A model generated the notes under the pieces. It was not told the DNA's origin, did not search any database, and saw only the letters and a list, made by a program, of their open reading frames with translations. The translations under genes were made by a program, and so were the position numbers. 64,000 nt of DNA from Citrobacter rodentium NBRC 105723 = DSM 16636 (GTDB taxonomy: Bacteria; Pseudomonadota; Gammaproteobacteria; Enterobacterales; Enterobacteriaceae). Every line of letters starts with the position of its first letter. Position 1 is the stretch's first letter. Shown here in pieces: positions 17,891 to 27,217 of the stretch. The stretch spans positions 3,534,001 to 3,598,000 of the forward strand of contig NZ_CP082833.1 in assembly GCF_021278985.1 (NCBI RefSeq), written 5' to 3'.

Positions 17891-19039
17891 GTGTCTGAAG
17901 AGAACGACGACAAAACAGAAGCCCCCACACCCCACCGACTTGAAAAAGCGCGGGAAGAAGGGCAGATCCCCCGTTCCAGAGAGCTGACCTCGCTGCTGAT
18001 CTTGCTGGTGGGCGTTTGTATTATCTGGATTGGCGGCGAGTCGCTGGCCAGACGGCTCTCTGCGATGCTGTCGGCAGGGCTGCGCTTTGACCACAGTATG
18101 GTCAACGATCCCAGTCTGATCCTCGGGCAAATCATTCTGCTGATAAAAGAAGCGATGATCGCGCTGCTGCCGCTGATTACCGGCGTGGTGCTGGTGGCGC
18201 TGATCTCGCCGGTGCTGCTCGGCGGGCTGATCTTTAGCGGTAAATCGCTGCAACCGAAATTTTCTAAACTCAATCCGCTGCCCGGCATCAAGCGTATGTT
18301 CTCCGCGCAGTCCGGGGCGGAGTTGCTGAAAGCGGTGCTGAAATCGACGCTGGTCGGCGGCGTGACGGCGCTGTATCTGTGGCATAAATGGCCGCAGATG
18401 ATGCGTCTGATGGCGGAATCGCCCATCACGGCGATGGGCGACGCGCTGGATCTCGTCGGGCTGTGCGCGCTGCTGGTGGTGCTGGGCGTTATCCCGATGG
18501 TCGGCTTTGACGTTATCTTCCAGATCTTCAGCCACCTGAAAAAATTACGCATGTCGCGTCAGGATATCCGCGATGAATTCAAACAGAGCGAGGGCGACCC
18601 GCATGTGAAAGGGCGCATCCGCCAGATGCAGCGGGCGGCGGCGCGCCAGCGCATGATGAGCGACGTGCCCAACGCTGACGTGATTGTCACTAACCCTACC
18701 CACTACTCGGTGGCGTTACAGTATGACGAAAACAAAATGAGCGCGCCAAAAGTGGTCGCCAAAGGGGCGGGACTGGTGGCGCTGCGCATTCGCGAGATTG
18801 GCGCGGAAAACAAAATTCCCACTCTGGAAGCGCCGCCGCTGGCGCGCGCGCTTTATCGCCATGCTGAAATTGGTCAGCAAATTCCCGGGCAGCTGTACGC
18901 CGCGGTGGCGGAGGTCCTGGCCTGGGTGTTGCAGCTTAAGCGCTGGCGGCTTGCCGGCGGGGAACGCCCACCACAACCTGCAAATCTTCCGGTGCCTGAA
19001 GCACTGGATTTTATGAACGAGAAGACTACCGATGGCTAA
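17891..19039 (+). CDS. flhB: Flagellar type III export switch protein FlhB
   Basis: A 382-residue membrane component of the flagellar export gate. It has four TM helices in the first 210 residues and a cytoplasmic C-terminal domain with the autocleavage site Asn-Pro-Thr-His (VTNPTHYSVAL) that switches export from rod/hook to filament substrates. The start is GTG at 17891 (SEENDDKTEAPTPHRLEKA follows), the same start type as in E. coli, preceded by AGGATC. It overlaps flhA by 8 bases. Confidence 0.98.
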   Translation: MSEENDDKTEAPTPHRLEKAREEGQIPRSRELTSLLILLVGVCIIWIGGESLARRLSAMLSAGLRFDHSMVNDPSLILGQIILLIKEAMIALLPLITGVVLVALISPVLLGGLIFSGKSLQPKFSKLNPLPGIKRMFSAQSGAELLKAVLKSTLVGGVTALYLWHKWPQMMRLMAESPITAMGDALDLVGLCALLVVLGVIPMVGFDVIFQIFSHLKKLRMSRQDIRDEFKQSEGDPHVKGRIRQMQRAAARQRMMSDVPNADVIVTNPTHYSVALQYDENKMSAPKVVAKGAGLVALRIREIGAENKIPTLEAPPLARALYRHAEIGQQIPGQLYAAVAEVLAWVLQLKRWRLAGGERPPQPANLPVPEALDFMNEKTTDG

Positions 19040-21110
19040 TCTGGTCGCGATGCTGCGCCTGCCCAACAATCTGAAAACCACGCAATGGCAGATCCTTGCC
19101 GGGCCGATCCTCATCCTGTTGATTCTGTCGATGATGGTGCTGCCATTACCGGCGTTCATCCTCGACCTGCTGTTTACCTTTAACATCGCGCTGTCGATCA
19201 TGGTTCTGTTGGTGGCGATGTTTACCCAGCGTACGCTGGAGTTCGCTGCCTTTCCGACCATCCTGCTGTTCACCACCTTACTGCGCCTGGCGCTGAACGT
19301 CGCCTCAACCCGTATCATCCTGATGGAAGGACACTCCGGCGCGGCGGCGGCGGGAAAGGTTGTCGAGGCGTTTGGTCACTTCCTGGTGGGCGGCAACTTC
19401 GCCATCGGTATTGTGGTGTTTATCATTCTGGTGATCATCAACTTTATGGTTATCACCAAAGGCGCCGGACGTATCGCTGAAGTCGGGGCGCGCTTCGTGC
19501 TGGACGGGATGCCGGGTAAGCAGATGGCGATTGACGCCGACCTCAACGCCGGGCTTATTGGCGAAGATGAGGCGAAAAAGCGCCGCTCCGAAGTGACCCA
19601 GGAGGCGGATTTCTACGGTTCGATGGACGGGGCGAGTAAGTTCGTTCGCGGTGACGCCATTGCCGGGATTTTGATCATGGTGATTAACGTGGTCGGCGGT
19701 CTGCTGGTGGGCGTGCTGCAACATGGTATGAGCATGGGCGATGCGGCGGAAAGTTATACCCTGCTGACCATCGGCGACGGCCTGGTGGCGCAGATCCCGG
19801 CGCTGGTCATTTCGACCGCGGCGGGCGTGATCGTCACCCGCGTCAGCACCGATCAGGACGTTGGCGAGCAGATGGTGGGGCAGCTATTCAGTAACCCTAA
19901 CGTGATGCTGCTGAGCGCCGGCGTACTCGGCCTGCTGGGGCTGGTGCCGGGGATGCCGAACCTCGTCTTCCTGCTGTTTACCGCGGCCCTGCTGGGGCTG
20001 GCCTGGTGGATTCGTGGCCGTCAGCAGCAGGCGCCTGCCGAGCCGCAGCCTGCCAAAGCGCCGGAAAATACGCCGGTGGTGGAAGCGACGTGGAGCGACG
20101 TGCAGCTGGAAGACTCCCTCGGTATGGAGGTGGGCTACCGCCTGATCCCGATGGTCGATTTCCAGCAGGACGGCGAACTGCTCGGGCGGATCCGCAGTAT
20201 CCGTAAAAAATTCGCTCAGGATATGGGCTTCCTGCCGCCGGTGGTGCACATCCGCGACAATATGGATCTGCAGCCTGCGCACTATCGCATCCTGATGAAA
20301 GGGGTGGAAATCGGCAGCGGCGACGCCTATCCGGGACGCTGGCTGGCAATCAACCCCGGCACCGCGGCTGGAACGTTGCCGGGTGAAAAAACCGTCGATC
20401 CGGCGTTTGGCCTGGACGCTATCTGGATTGAAAGCGCATTAAAAGAGCAGGCGCAGATACAGGGCTTCACGGTGGTGGAAGCCAGTACCGTGGTGGCCAC
20501 GCACCTGAATCATTTGATCGGCAAGTACGCCGCCGAACTGTTTGGCCGTCAGGAGGCGCAGCAGTTGCTGGACCGCGTGGCGCAGGAGATGCCGAAGCTG
20601 ACCGAAGATCTGGTGCCGGGCGTGATCACCCTGACCACGCTGCATAAGGTGTTGCAGAATCTGCTGGATGAAAAAGTGCCGATCCGCGATATGCGCACCA
20701 TTCTCGAGACGCTGGCCGAACATGCGCCGCTGCAAAACGATCCGCATGAGCTTACCGCCGTGGTGCGCGTCGCGCTGGGCCGCGCGATTACCCAGCAATG
20801 GTTCCCGGGGAGCGATGAAGTCAGCGTGATTGGCTTTGATACCGCGCTTGAACGCCTGCTGTTGCAGGCGCTGCAGGGCGGAGGCGGACTGGAGCCGGGG
20901 CTGGCCGATCGCCTGCTGGCGCAAACCCAGGAGGCGCTGTCCCGCCAGGAGATGCTCGGCGCGCCGCCGGTGCTGCTGGTTAACCATGCGCTGCGTCCGC
21001 TGCTCTCGCGCTTCCTGCGTCGCAGCCTGCCGCAGCTGGTTGTGTTGTCGAATATGGAGCTTTCCGACAACCGTAACATTCGCATGACGGCGACCATCGG
21101 AGGTAAATAG
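19032..21110 (+). CDS. flhA: Flagellar export gate protein FlhA
   Basis: A 692-residue inner-membrane protein that forms the nonameric ring of the flagellar type III export gate. There are eight TM helices in about the first 330 residues, with the conserved FHIPEP-type loop region (GAGRIAEVGARFVLDGMPGKQ) around 140-165. A linker and a large cytoplasmic domain that docks chaperone-substrate complexes follow. Length and sequence match E. coli FlhA. The last base of its stop codon is the first base of the flhE start. Confidence 0.98.
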   Translation: MANLVAMLRLPNNLKTTQWQILAGPILILLILSMMVLPLPAFILDLLFTFNIALSIMVLLVAMFTQRTLEFAAFPTILLFTTLLRLALNVASTRIILMEGHSGAAAAGKVVEAFGHFLVGGNFAIGIVVFIILVIINFMVITKGAGRIAEVGARFVLDGMPGKQMAIDADLNAGLIGEDEAKKRRSEVTQEADFYGSMDGASKFVRGDAIAGILIMVINVVGGLLVGVLQHGMSMGDAAESYTLLTIGDGLVAQIPALVISTAAGVIVTRVSTDQDVGEQMVGQLFSNPNVMLLSAGVLGLLGLVPGMPNLVFLLFTAALLGLAWWIRGRQQQAPAEPQPAKAPENTPVVEATWSDVQLEDSLGMEVGYRLIPMVDFQQDGELLGRIRSIRKKFAQDMGFLPPVVHIRDNMDLQPAHYRILMKGVEIGSGDAYPGRWLAINPGTAAGTLPGEKTVDPAFGLDAIWIESALKEQAQIQGFTVVEASTVVATHLNHLIGKYAAELFGRQEAQQLLDRVAQEMPKLTEDLVPGVITLTTLHKVLQNLLDEKVPIRDMRTILETLAEHAPLQNDPHELTAVVRVALGRAITQQWFPGSDEVSVIGFDTALERLLLQALQGGGGLEPGLADRLLAQTQEALSRQEMLGAPPVLLVNHALRPLLSRFLRRSLPQLVVLSNMELSDNRNIRMTATIGGK

Positions 21111-21502
21111 TGCGCAAATTTCTCTGGCTGATGTTATTCCCTCTGGCGGCGCAGGCTGCCGGGGAAGGGGCCTGGCAGGCCAGCAGTATCGGCATCACCC
21201 TCAATCATCGCGGGGAATCGGCGTCGTCTGCGCCGCTTTCCGCCGGTCAGCCTGTGTCAGGATTAATGACGCTGGTCGCCTGGCGCTATGAGCTAAATGG
21301 TCCGACGCCCGCGGGGCTGAGGGTGCGTTTATGCTCGCAGTCGCGCTGCGTGGAGCTGGACGGACAGAGCGGAACCACTACCGCGTTCAGCAACGTGCCC
21401 GCCGTCGAACCGCTGCGTTTTATCTGGGAAGTCCCCGGCGGCGGCAGGCTGATCCCCGCACTAAAAGTTCAGCGCAATCAGGTGATTGTGAATTATCGTT
21501 AA
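21110..21502 (+). CDS. flhE: Flagellar protein FlhE
   Basis: A 130-residue periplasmic protein, last gene of the flhBAE operon, with a signal peptide ending at AQAA and two Cys residues (RLCSQSRCVEL). In Salmonella FlhE is linked to proton leakage through the flagellar export apparatus. The GTG start at 21110 overlaps the flhA stop by one base. A weak hairpin with arms CGGCA and TGCCG follows the stop. Confidence 0.93.
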   Translation: MRKFLWLMLFPLAAQAAGEGAWQASSIGITLNHRGESASSAPLSAGQPVSGLMTLVAWRYELNGPTPAGLRVRLCSQSRCVELDGQSGTTTAFSNVPAVEPLRFIWEVPGGGRLIPALKVQRNQVIVNYR

Positions 21503-21576
21503 AGGTTTACCTCTTCATCAGGCGGCAGAGAAATTTGCCGTCTGACTCGCATTTTTGACATCCTATTTTGATTCAA

Positions 21577-21594
21577 TAGAAACGCTGTTTTATA
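21577..21594. promoter_or_regulatory. Candidate KdgR-like operator upstream of rhiT
   Basis: TAGAAAC-GCT-GTTTTATA is an imperfect palindrome resembling the KdgR box (TGAAAC-N3-GTTTCA), the repressor site of pectin and rhamnogalacturonan genes. It lies 172 bases upstream of the rhiT ATG. Motif resemblance only. Confidence 0.3.
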
Positions 21595-21624
21595 AATCGG
21601 TGACACGCGTTGCCGATCTCTTTG

Positions 21625-21661
21625 CGTTTTTGCCATTTCGCTCCCGGAGGTGGCAAAAACG
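21625..21661. repeat. 11-bp perfect inverted repeat upstream of rhiT
   Basis: CGTTTTTGCCA (21625-21635) and TGGCAAAAACG (21651-21661) are exact reverse complements separated by 15 bases. The location, in the leader of the rhiTN operon, suggests an operator or a leader hairpin. Confidence 0.75.
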
Positions 21662-21765
21662 AAAAGGTATCCCGTATTGTTAGCTCTTACTGTAGCCGTG
21701 TAAGTACTCCCTCTGGCGCAGCCAGTATGTCGGGGTCCCCCCAACTGATTGCAGGGTTAACGGCA

Positions 21766-23349
21766 ATGAAAACACGTAAAATTGGATTGGCGAACTACTT
21801 AGCCTACGGCTCAGGCGATTTTTTAGGCGCTGGCACCACGGCGCTCACCGCAGCCTGGCTGCTCTATTTCTATACGACCTTTTGCGGCCTCTCGCCTATT
21901 GAGGCGACCTTTATCTTTGCTGCCGCAAGGGTACTGGATGCGGTGGTAAGTCCCCTGATGGGCTTTTTAACCGATAACTTCGGTTCAACCTGGCTCGGTA
22001 AACGTTTTGGTCGTCGTAAGTTCTTTATCCTGCTGGGGATCCCGTGCGTATTCAGCTACTCGCTGATGTGGGTGGGGGATATGGGGTTCTGGTATTATCT
22101 GCTGACGTACCTGATTTTTGACATCGTCTACACCATGATCCTGGTGCCCTACGAGACGCTGGTGCCGGAGATGACCGATGATTTCAAACAGAAAACCAAA
22201 TTCTCCGGCGCGCGCATCTCAATGGCGCAAATGTCGGCGATTCTCGCCTCTTTCCTGCCGGGGATTCTGTTAACCACTTTCGGCAAAGATAACCCGATCT
22301 CCTTCTTCTACGCCAGCCTGGTATTCTCGGTGCTGTGCGCTCTGATGCTGACCTTCGTCTGGTTCTTTACCTGGGAGCGGCCACGCGAAGAGTGGACGGA
22401 AGCGGCGCTGCGGGCGGAAGAGGAGAAGAAAAGCCTGACCTTCAGACAGAGCATGAACCGTCTGTTTATTGAGTTAAGCTCAACGCTGCGTATCAAGATT
22501 TTCCGCCAGCATCTGGGTATGTACCTCGGCGGCTATATCGCGCAGGACGTGTTCAACGCGGTCTTTACCTATTACGTGGTGTTCGTGCTGATGCAGGAAG
22601 CGTCTATGGCCTCGAACCTGCTCGGTACGATGTCTGTCTTCCAGTTCATTGCGGTGATTGGCATGATCCCGCTGTGCATCCGCTTTGGGCCAGCGCCGTC
22701 TTACCGGATGGTGGTCGTGCTGTTCGGCCTGAGTTCGCTCTCCTATGCGGTGCTCTACTATGCCGGGTTAAGCGATGTTTACTCTCTGCTGCTGCTGGTT
22801 TCTGCGGTTGCCGGTCTGGGACGCGGCGGCATTAACTACGTACCGTGGAATACCTACACCTACATTGCCGATGTCGATGAGGTGATCACCGGTCAGCGCC
22901 GCGAAGGGATCTTCGCGGGGATTATGACTCTGACGCGTAAAGCCTCGCAGGCTGGCGCCGTGATGCTGGTGGGGATTGTGATGCAACTCTCCGGCTTTGT
23001 TTCCGGGCAGAGCTCGCAGCCGGAAGCGGTCAGCCACACCATTCTGCTGATCCTCAGCTGCGGTACGCTGCTGGTGCTGGCCTGCGGTTTCCTTGTCTCG
23101 CTGCGCTTCAAACTGAATTTACAGACCCACAGCACGCTGCGTGAAGAGACGGCGAAAATGCGCGACTCGGGCCGGGCGATGCCGGAAAGCATCACGCCGC
23201 AGGCGCGCGCTACCGTCGAAATGCTGTCGGGGCTGCCGTATGAATCACTTTGGGGTAACAACAACATTGGTTACCTGAATCGTAATAAACCTGCTGCGCC
23301 TTCGCTGAAGCAGGCTGCACCATTGCATTCGACTTTAAACAGAGGTTAG
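21766..23349 (+). CDS. rhiT: GPH-family sugar:cation symporter, RhiT-like rhamnogalacturonide transporter
   Basis: A 527-residue MFS protein of the glycoside-pentoside-hexuronide:cation symporter family with about twelve TM segments. It shows the family loop DNFGSTWLGKRFGRRKFFILLG after TM2 region and the helix with PYETLVPEMTDDFKQKTKFSG. The ATG at 21766 (MKTRKIGLANYLAYGSGDF) has AGGG upstream and gives the family N-terminus; a frame extension to 21610 adds a non-conserved segment. It is followed 4 bases later by a GH105 hydrolase, the same pair as the Dickeya rhiTN operon, so it likely imports unsaturated rhamnogalacturonan oligomers. The C-terminal 80 residues are a hydrophilic tail. Substrate is inferred from context. 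Confidence 0.8.
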   Translation: MKTRKIGLANYLAYGSGDFLGAGTTALTAAWLLYFYTTFCGLSPIEATFIFAAARVLDAVVSPLMGFLTDNFGSTWLGKRFGRRKFFILLGIPCVFSYSLMWVGDMGFWYYLLTYLIFDIVYTMILVPYETLVPEMTDDFKQKTKFSGARISMAQMSAILASFLPGILLTTFGKDNPISFFYASLVFSVLCALMLTFVWFFTWERPREEWTEAALRAEEEKKSLTFRQSMNRLFIELSSTLRIKIFRQHLGMYLGGYIAQDVFNAVFTYYVVFVLMQEASMASNLLGTMSVFQFIAVIGMIPLCIRFGPAPSYRMVVVLFGLSSLSYAVLYYAGLSDVYSLLLLVSAVAGLGRGGINYVPWNTYTYIADVDEVITGQRREGIFAGIMTLTRKASQAGAVMLVGIVMQLSGFVSGQSSQPEAVSHTILLILSCGTLLVLACGFLVSLRFKLNLQTHSTLREETAKMRDSGRAMPESITPQARATVEMLSGLPYESLWGNNNIGYLNRNKPAAPSLKQAAPLHSTLNRG

Positions 23350-23353
23350 AAAT

Positions 23354-24493
23354 ATGAAAGTTTGGCCCGTCAAACATAGCGCATTATTACGTCAGCCCGA
23401 GCGTTTTATCTCCCGTGAAGCGCTGAAAGCCCTGATTCAGACGGTGACGAACAATCTGGTGAATATCAAGGATGAGACTGGTCAGTTTCTGTTGCGCCTG
23501 GATGACGGGCGCGTGATTGACACCAAAGGTTGGGCAGGATGGGAGTGGACGCACGGCGTCGGCCTGTATGGCATGTACCAGTACTATCAGCAGACCGGTG
23601 ATACGACGGTGCGCGATATCATCGACAGCTGGTTCTCCGATCGCTTTGCGGAAGGCGCGACCACTAAAAACGTCAACACGATGGCGCCGTTTCTGACGCT
23701 GGCATATCGCTATGAAGAGACGCGCAATCCGACGTATCTGCCGTGGCTGGAAAGCTGGGCGGAATGGGCGATGCACGAGATGCCGCGCACCGATTACGGC
23801 GGTATGCAGCACATCACCCTCGCGGAAGAGAACCATCAGCAGATGTGGGACGATACGCTGATGATGACGGTTTTACCGCTGGCGAAGACAGGCAAGCTGC
23901 TCAATCGTCCGGAGTATGTGGAGGAGGCGACCTATCAGTTCCTGCTGCACGTGCAGAACCTGATGGACCGGGAAACCGGCCTGTGGTTCCACGGCTGGAA
24001 TTACGACGGGCATCATAATTTTGCCAACGCCCGCTGGGCGCGCGGCAACAGCTGGCTGACTATTGTGATCCCGGATTTCCTTGAGCTGGTGGATCTGCCG
24101 GAAAACAATGCTGTTCGCCGCTATCTGGTGCAGGTACTGAACGCGCAAATCGCCGCGCTGGCGAAATGTCAGGACGAGAGCGGACTCTGGCATACGCTGC
24201 TTGACGATCCGCAGTCGTACCTGGAGGCTTCCGCTACCGCAGGTTTTGCTTACGGTATTCTGAAAGCGGTGCGTAAACGCTATGTCGGCGCGGAATATGG
24301 CGACGTGGCGGAAAAAGCGATTCGCGGGATTGTGAAGAACATTTCCCCGGAAGGCGAGCTGTTGCAAACCTCGTTCGGCACCGGGATGGGTAGCGATCTT
24401 GACTTCTATCGCCAGATTCCGCTGACCTCCATGCCGTATGGCCAGGCGATGGCGATGCTGTGTCTGACGGAGTATCTGCGCAAATATTTTTGA
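23354..24493 (+). CDS. rhiN: GH105 unsaturated rhamnogalacturonyl hydrolase (RhiN/YteR-like)
   Basis: A 379-residue cytoplasmic enzyme of glycoside hydrolase family 105, which removes the unsaturated galacturonyl group from rhamnogalacturonan oligomers by hydrating the double bond. Typical features are the (alpha/alpha)6-barrel repeats with WAGWEWTHGVGLYGMYQYY, QMWDDTLMMTVLPLAKTGK (holding the catalytic Asp region) and WFHGWNYDGHHNFANARWARGNSW. There is no signal peptide, consistent with acting on imported oligomers. The ATG follows GAGGTTAG and lies 4 bases after rhiT. A strong terminator follows. The RhiN name is by analogy with Dickeya. Confidence 0.85.
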   Translation: MKVWPVKHSALLRQPERFISREALKALIQTVTNNLVNIKDETGQFLLRLDDGRVIDTKGWAGWEWTHGVGLYGMYQYYQQTGDTTVRDIIDSWFSDRFAEGATTKNVNTMAPFLTLAYRYEETRNPTYLPWLESWAEWAMHEMPRTDYGGMQHITLAEENHQQMWDDTLMMTVLPLAKTGKLLNRPEYVEEATYQFLLHVQNLMDRETGLWFHGWNYDGHHNFANARWARGNSWLTIVIPDFLELVDLPENNAVRRYLVQVLNAQIAALAKCQDESGLWHTLLDDPQSYLEASATAGFAYGILKAVRKRYVGAEYGDVAEKAIRGIVKNISPEGELLQTSFGTGMGSDLDFYRQIPLTSMPYGQAMAMLCLTEYLRKYF

Positions 24494-24509
24494 TTGTGCT
24501 GCAAAACAA

Positions 24510-24533
24510 AACCCGGCAAACGCCGGGTTTTTT
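24510..24533 (+). terminator. Rho-independent terminator of rhiTN
   Basis: AACCCGGC-AAAC-GCCGGGTT followed by a run of T (24510-24533), 17 bases after the rhiN stop. Confidence 0.92.
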
Positions 24534-24667
24534 GCCGGATGGCGGCGTAAACGCCTCATCCGACCTGGATCGGGAGCCGTTTGGTTGGTCTGATAAACGC
24601 AACGTCATCAGGCCAGAGATAAAATACCTTCTGGAGTAGGCCGGATAAGCGCAGCGCCATCAGGCAC
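24534..24667. repeat. REP/BIME cluster between rhiN and argS
   Basis: Three REP units in alternating orientation: GCCGGATGGCGGCG...CATCCG at 24534-24562, GTCTGATAAACGCAACG...CATCAGGCC at 24588-24614, and GGCCGGATAAGCGC...CATCAGGC near 24640-24664. They lie between convergent genes, a typical BIME location. Confidence 0.85.
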
Positions 24668-24677
24668 CTCAGCGGTA

Positions 24678-26411
24678 TTACATCCGCTCTACGGTTTCGA
24701 TACCCAGCGTATCCAGACCCAGCTTCAGGGTTTTCGCCGTCAGCAGCGCCAGCTTCAGGCGGCTGTTGCGCACTTCGTCGTTTTCCGCGCTGAGAATCGG
24801 GCAGTGCTCGTAGAAACCGGAGAACAGGCCCGCAACGTCGTACAGATACGCGCACATTACGTGCGGTGTTCCTTCACGGGCGACCACGGTCAGCGTCTCT
24901 TCAAACTGCAACAGGCGAGCGGCTAACTGCGCTTCGCGGTCTTCGCGAAGAATAACCGGCGCGGCGGCCAGCGCGCTTTCATCCAGGCCGGATTTACGGA
25001 ACACCGACAGCACGCGGGTATAGGCATATTGCATGTACGGCGCGGTGTTGCCTTCAAACGCCAGCATGTTGTCCCAGTCAAAGATATAGTCGGTGGTGCG
25101 GTTTTTCGACAGATCGGCATATTTCACCGCGCCGATACCCACGGCGTTCGCCAGCTTCTCCAGCTCGTCGGCTGACATATCCGGATTCTTCTCCGCCACC
25201 AGACGACGCGCGCGCTCCAGCGCTTCATCCAACAGATCCGCCAGTTTGACGGTGCCGCCGGCGCGGGTTTTGAACGGCTTGCCGTCTTTGCCCAGCATCA
25301 TCCCGAACATGTGATGTTCCAGCGGGACAGAGTCCGGCACGTAACCGGCTTTACGCACGATAGTCCATGCCTGCATCAGATGCTGATGCTGACGGGAGTC
25401 GATGTAATAGAGCACGCGGTCGGCGTGCAGCGTTTCATAACGGTATTTGGCGCAGGCGATATCGGTAGTGGTGTACAGATAGCCGCCGTCTTTCTTCTGA
25501 ATGATGACGCCCATCGGTTCGCCTTCCTTGTTTTTATACTCATCAAGGAAAACCACGGTCGCGCCTTCGCTCTCGACCGCCAGGCCCTTGGCTTTCAGAT
25601 CGGCGACGATGCCCGGCAGCATCGGGTTATACAGGCTTTCGCCCATCACGTCGTCGCGGGTCAGGGTGACGTTCAGACGGTCATAGGTGATCTGGTTCTG
25701 CGACATGGTGATGTCGACCAGCTTGCGCCACATTTGCAGGAAATACTCATCGCCGCCCTGCAATTTCACCACGTAACTGCGCGCGCGCTCGGCGAAGGCT
25801 TCGTCTTCGTCGTAGTGTTTTTTCGCCTCGCGGTAGAATCCTTCAAGGTCCGCCAGCGCCATCTCGCCGGCATTTTCCTGCTGCTGTTTCTCCAGGTATG
25901 CGATCAGCATCCCGAACTGGGTGCCCCAGTCGCCGACGTGGTTGGCGCGAATCACGTTGTGGCCGAGAAACTCAAGGGTACGCACCGCGGCGTCACCGAT
26001 GATGGTGGAGCGCAGATGGCCGACGTGCATCTCTTTCGCCACGTTAGGCGCGGAGTAGTCGACCACCACGGTCTGTTTTTCCGGTATCGCCACGCCGAGA
26101 CGCTCTGAGTTCAGCGCCTGCTGAACGTTTTCTGCGAGGAATGCCGGATCGAGGAAAATATTGATAAATCCGGGACCAGCGATTTCTACCTTGCTGGCGA
26201 TACCGTTCAGATCCAGATGAGTCAGCACCTGCTCTGCCAGCTGTCGCGGCGCCATGCCCAGTTTTTTCGCCACCGCCATCATGCCGTTAGCCTGATAGTC
26301 GCCGAACTGTACTTTTGCTGACTGACGAACCTGGGGTTCGCAATCCGCAGGCGCGCCTGCGGCAATCATGGCCTGACTGACTTTTTCTGAGAGAAGAGCC
26401 TGAATATTCAC
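24678..26411 (-). CDS. argS: Arginyl-tRNA synthetase
   Basis: A 577-residue class I aminoacyl-tRNA synthetase that charges tRNA-Arg. Its N-terminal Add1 domain recognises the tRNA D-loop. The HIGH motif appears as HVGH (APNVAKEMHVGHLRSTIIGD), and the KMSK-equivalent region is GKPFKTRAGGTVKL. The anticodon-binding DALR domain ends in ETVERM. Length equals E. coli ArgS. A sigma-70 promoter lies 65-93 bases upstream of the start. The gene is monocistronic, convergent with rhiTN. Confidence 0.98.
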   Translation of the reverse strand: MNIQALLSEKVSQAMIAAGAPADCEPQVRQSAKVQFGDYQANGMMAVAKKLGMAPRQLAEQVLTHLDLNGIASKVEIAGPGFINIFLDPAFLAENVQQALNSERLGVAIPEKQTVVVDYSAPNVAKEMHVGHLRSTIIGDAAVRTLEFLGHNVIRANHVGDWGTQFGMLIAYLEKQQQENAGEMALADLEGFYREAKKHYDEDEAFAERARSYVVKLQGGDEYFLQMWRKLVDITMSQNQITYDRLNVTLTRDDVMGESLYNPMLPGIVADLKAKGLAVESEGATVVFLDEYKNKEGEPMGVIIQKKDGGYLYTTTDIACAKYRYETLHADRVLYYIDSRQHQHLMQAWTIVRKAGYVPDSVPLEHHMFGMMLGKDGKPFKTRAGGTVKLADLLDEALERARRLVAEKNPDMSADELEKLANAVGIGAVKYADLSKNRTTDYIFDWDNMLAFEGNTAPYMQYAYTRVLSVFRKSGLDESALAAAPVILREDREAQLAARLLQFEETLTVVAREGTPHVMCAYLYDVAGLFSGFYEHCPILSAENDEVRNSRLKLALLTAKTLKLGLDTLGIETVERM

Positions 26412-26475
26412 CGGAATACCTTACGTTAATGAAGCGGGTTCAATTTACCGCCGCAGTTTAAGAATCAAGGGCGGG

Positions 26476-26504
26476 AGTATACTGCAAATGGCCCCGTGCG
26501 TCAG
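26476..26504 (-). promoter_or_regulatory. Sigma-70 promoter of argS
   Basis: On the minus strand CTGACG and TATACT are separated by 17 bases, with the -10 at 26476-26481, about 65 bases upstream of the argS ATG. Consensus match is 5/6 for the -10 and 4/6 for the -35. Confidence 0.5.
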
Positions 26505-26648
26505 CACTGCGCAGGCGGAACCGCGCGCAGAAAACAGGCGATAAAAACGTGTATAAGCGCGCAACCGGCAATTCCTGCAATCTGCGGTTGGTTGTAAGGA
26601 GGCAACAGAGTAAATTAGCGGCTTTGAATACCGTTAAGAGCTTTGATT

Positions 26649-27215
26649 ATGGCGAACTGGCAAACCCTCGACGAACTGCAGGATATTTCCGCAGATCTCC
26701 CGCGATTCACTCTGGCGTTCACAGAACTGTCCACTCGCCTCGGTCTTGATATCGCGCCGCTGATGGCCGATCACATCTCCCTGCGCTGTCATCAGAATGC
26801 CACCGCGGAACGCTGGCGACGCGGATTTGAACAGTGCGGCGAGCTGCTGTCGGAAAATATCATCAACGGTCGGCCAATCTGCCTGTTCAGGCTGCATGAG
26901 CCGGTCTGCGTCGCGCACTGGAAATTTCATGTTGTCGAACTGCCGTGGCCGGGCGAAAAGCGCTATCCCCATGAAGGCTGGGAGCATATCGAAATTGTCC
27001 TGCCGGGCGATCCGTTTACGCTCAATGCCCGCGCGCTGGCGCTGCTTGCCGATGATGGGCTGAGTCAACCGGGAATAGTGGTCAAAACCAGCTCGCCGAA
27101 GGGCGAACATGAACGACTGCCCAATCCGACGCTGGCGGTGACTGACGGCAAAGTAACCGTCAAGTTTCACCCGTGGTCTATTGAAGAGATCGTGGCAAGC
27201 GAACGACTGGAGTAA
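26649..27215 (+). CDS. yecM: VOC-fold protein YecM
   Basis: A 188-residue cytoplasmic protein homologous to E. coli YecM, whose structure resembles isomerases and oxygenases of the vicinal-oxygen-chelate fold; its reaction is unknown. The C-terminal part has the pattern HWKFHVVELPWPGEKRYPHEGWEHIEIVL, where the His and Glu are candidate metal ligands (seen here, function inferred). The ATG at 26649 (MANWQTLDEL) is chosen over a TTG two codons upstream. cutC begins 2 bases after its stop, so the two are co-transcribed. Confidence 0.92.
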   Translation: MANWQTLDELQDISADLPRFTLAFTELSTRLGLDIAPLMADHISLRCHQNATAERWRRGFEQCGELLSENIINGRPICLFRLHEPVCVAHWKFHVVELPWPGEKRYPHEGWEHIEIVLPGDPFTLNARALALLADDGLSQPGIVVKTSSPKGEHERLPNPTLAVTDGKVTVKFHPWSIEEIVASERLE

Positions 27216-27217
27216 AA

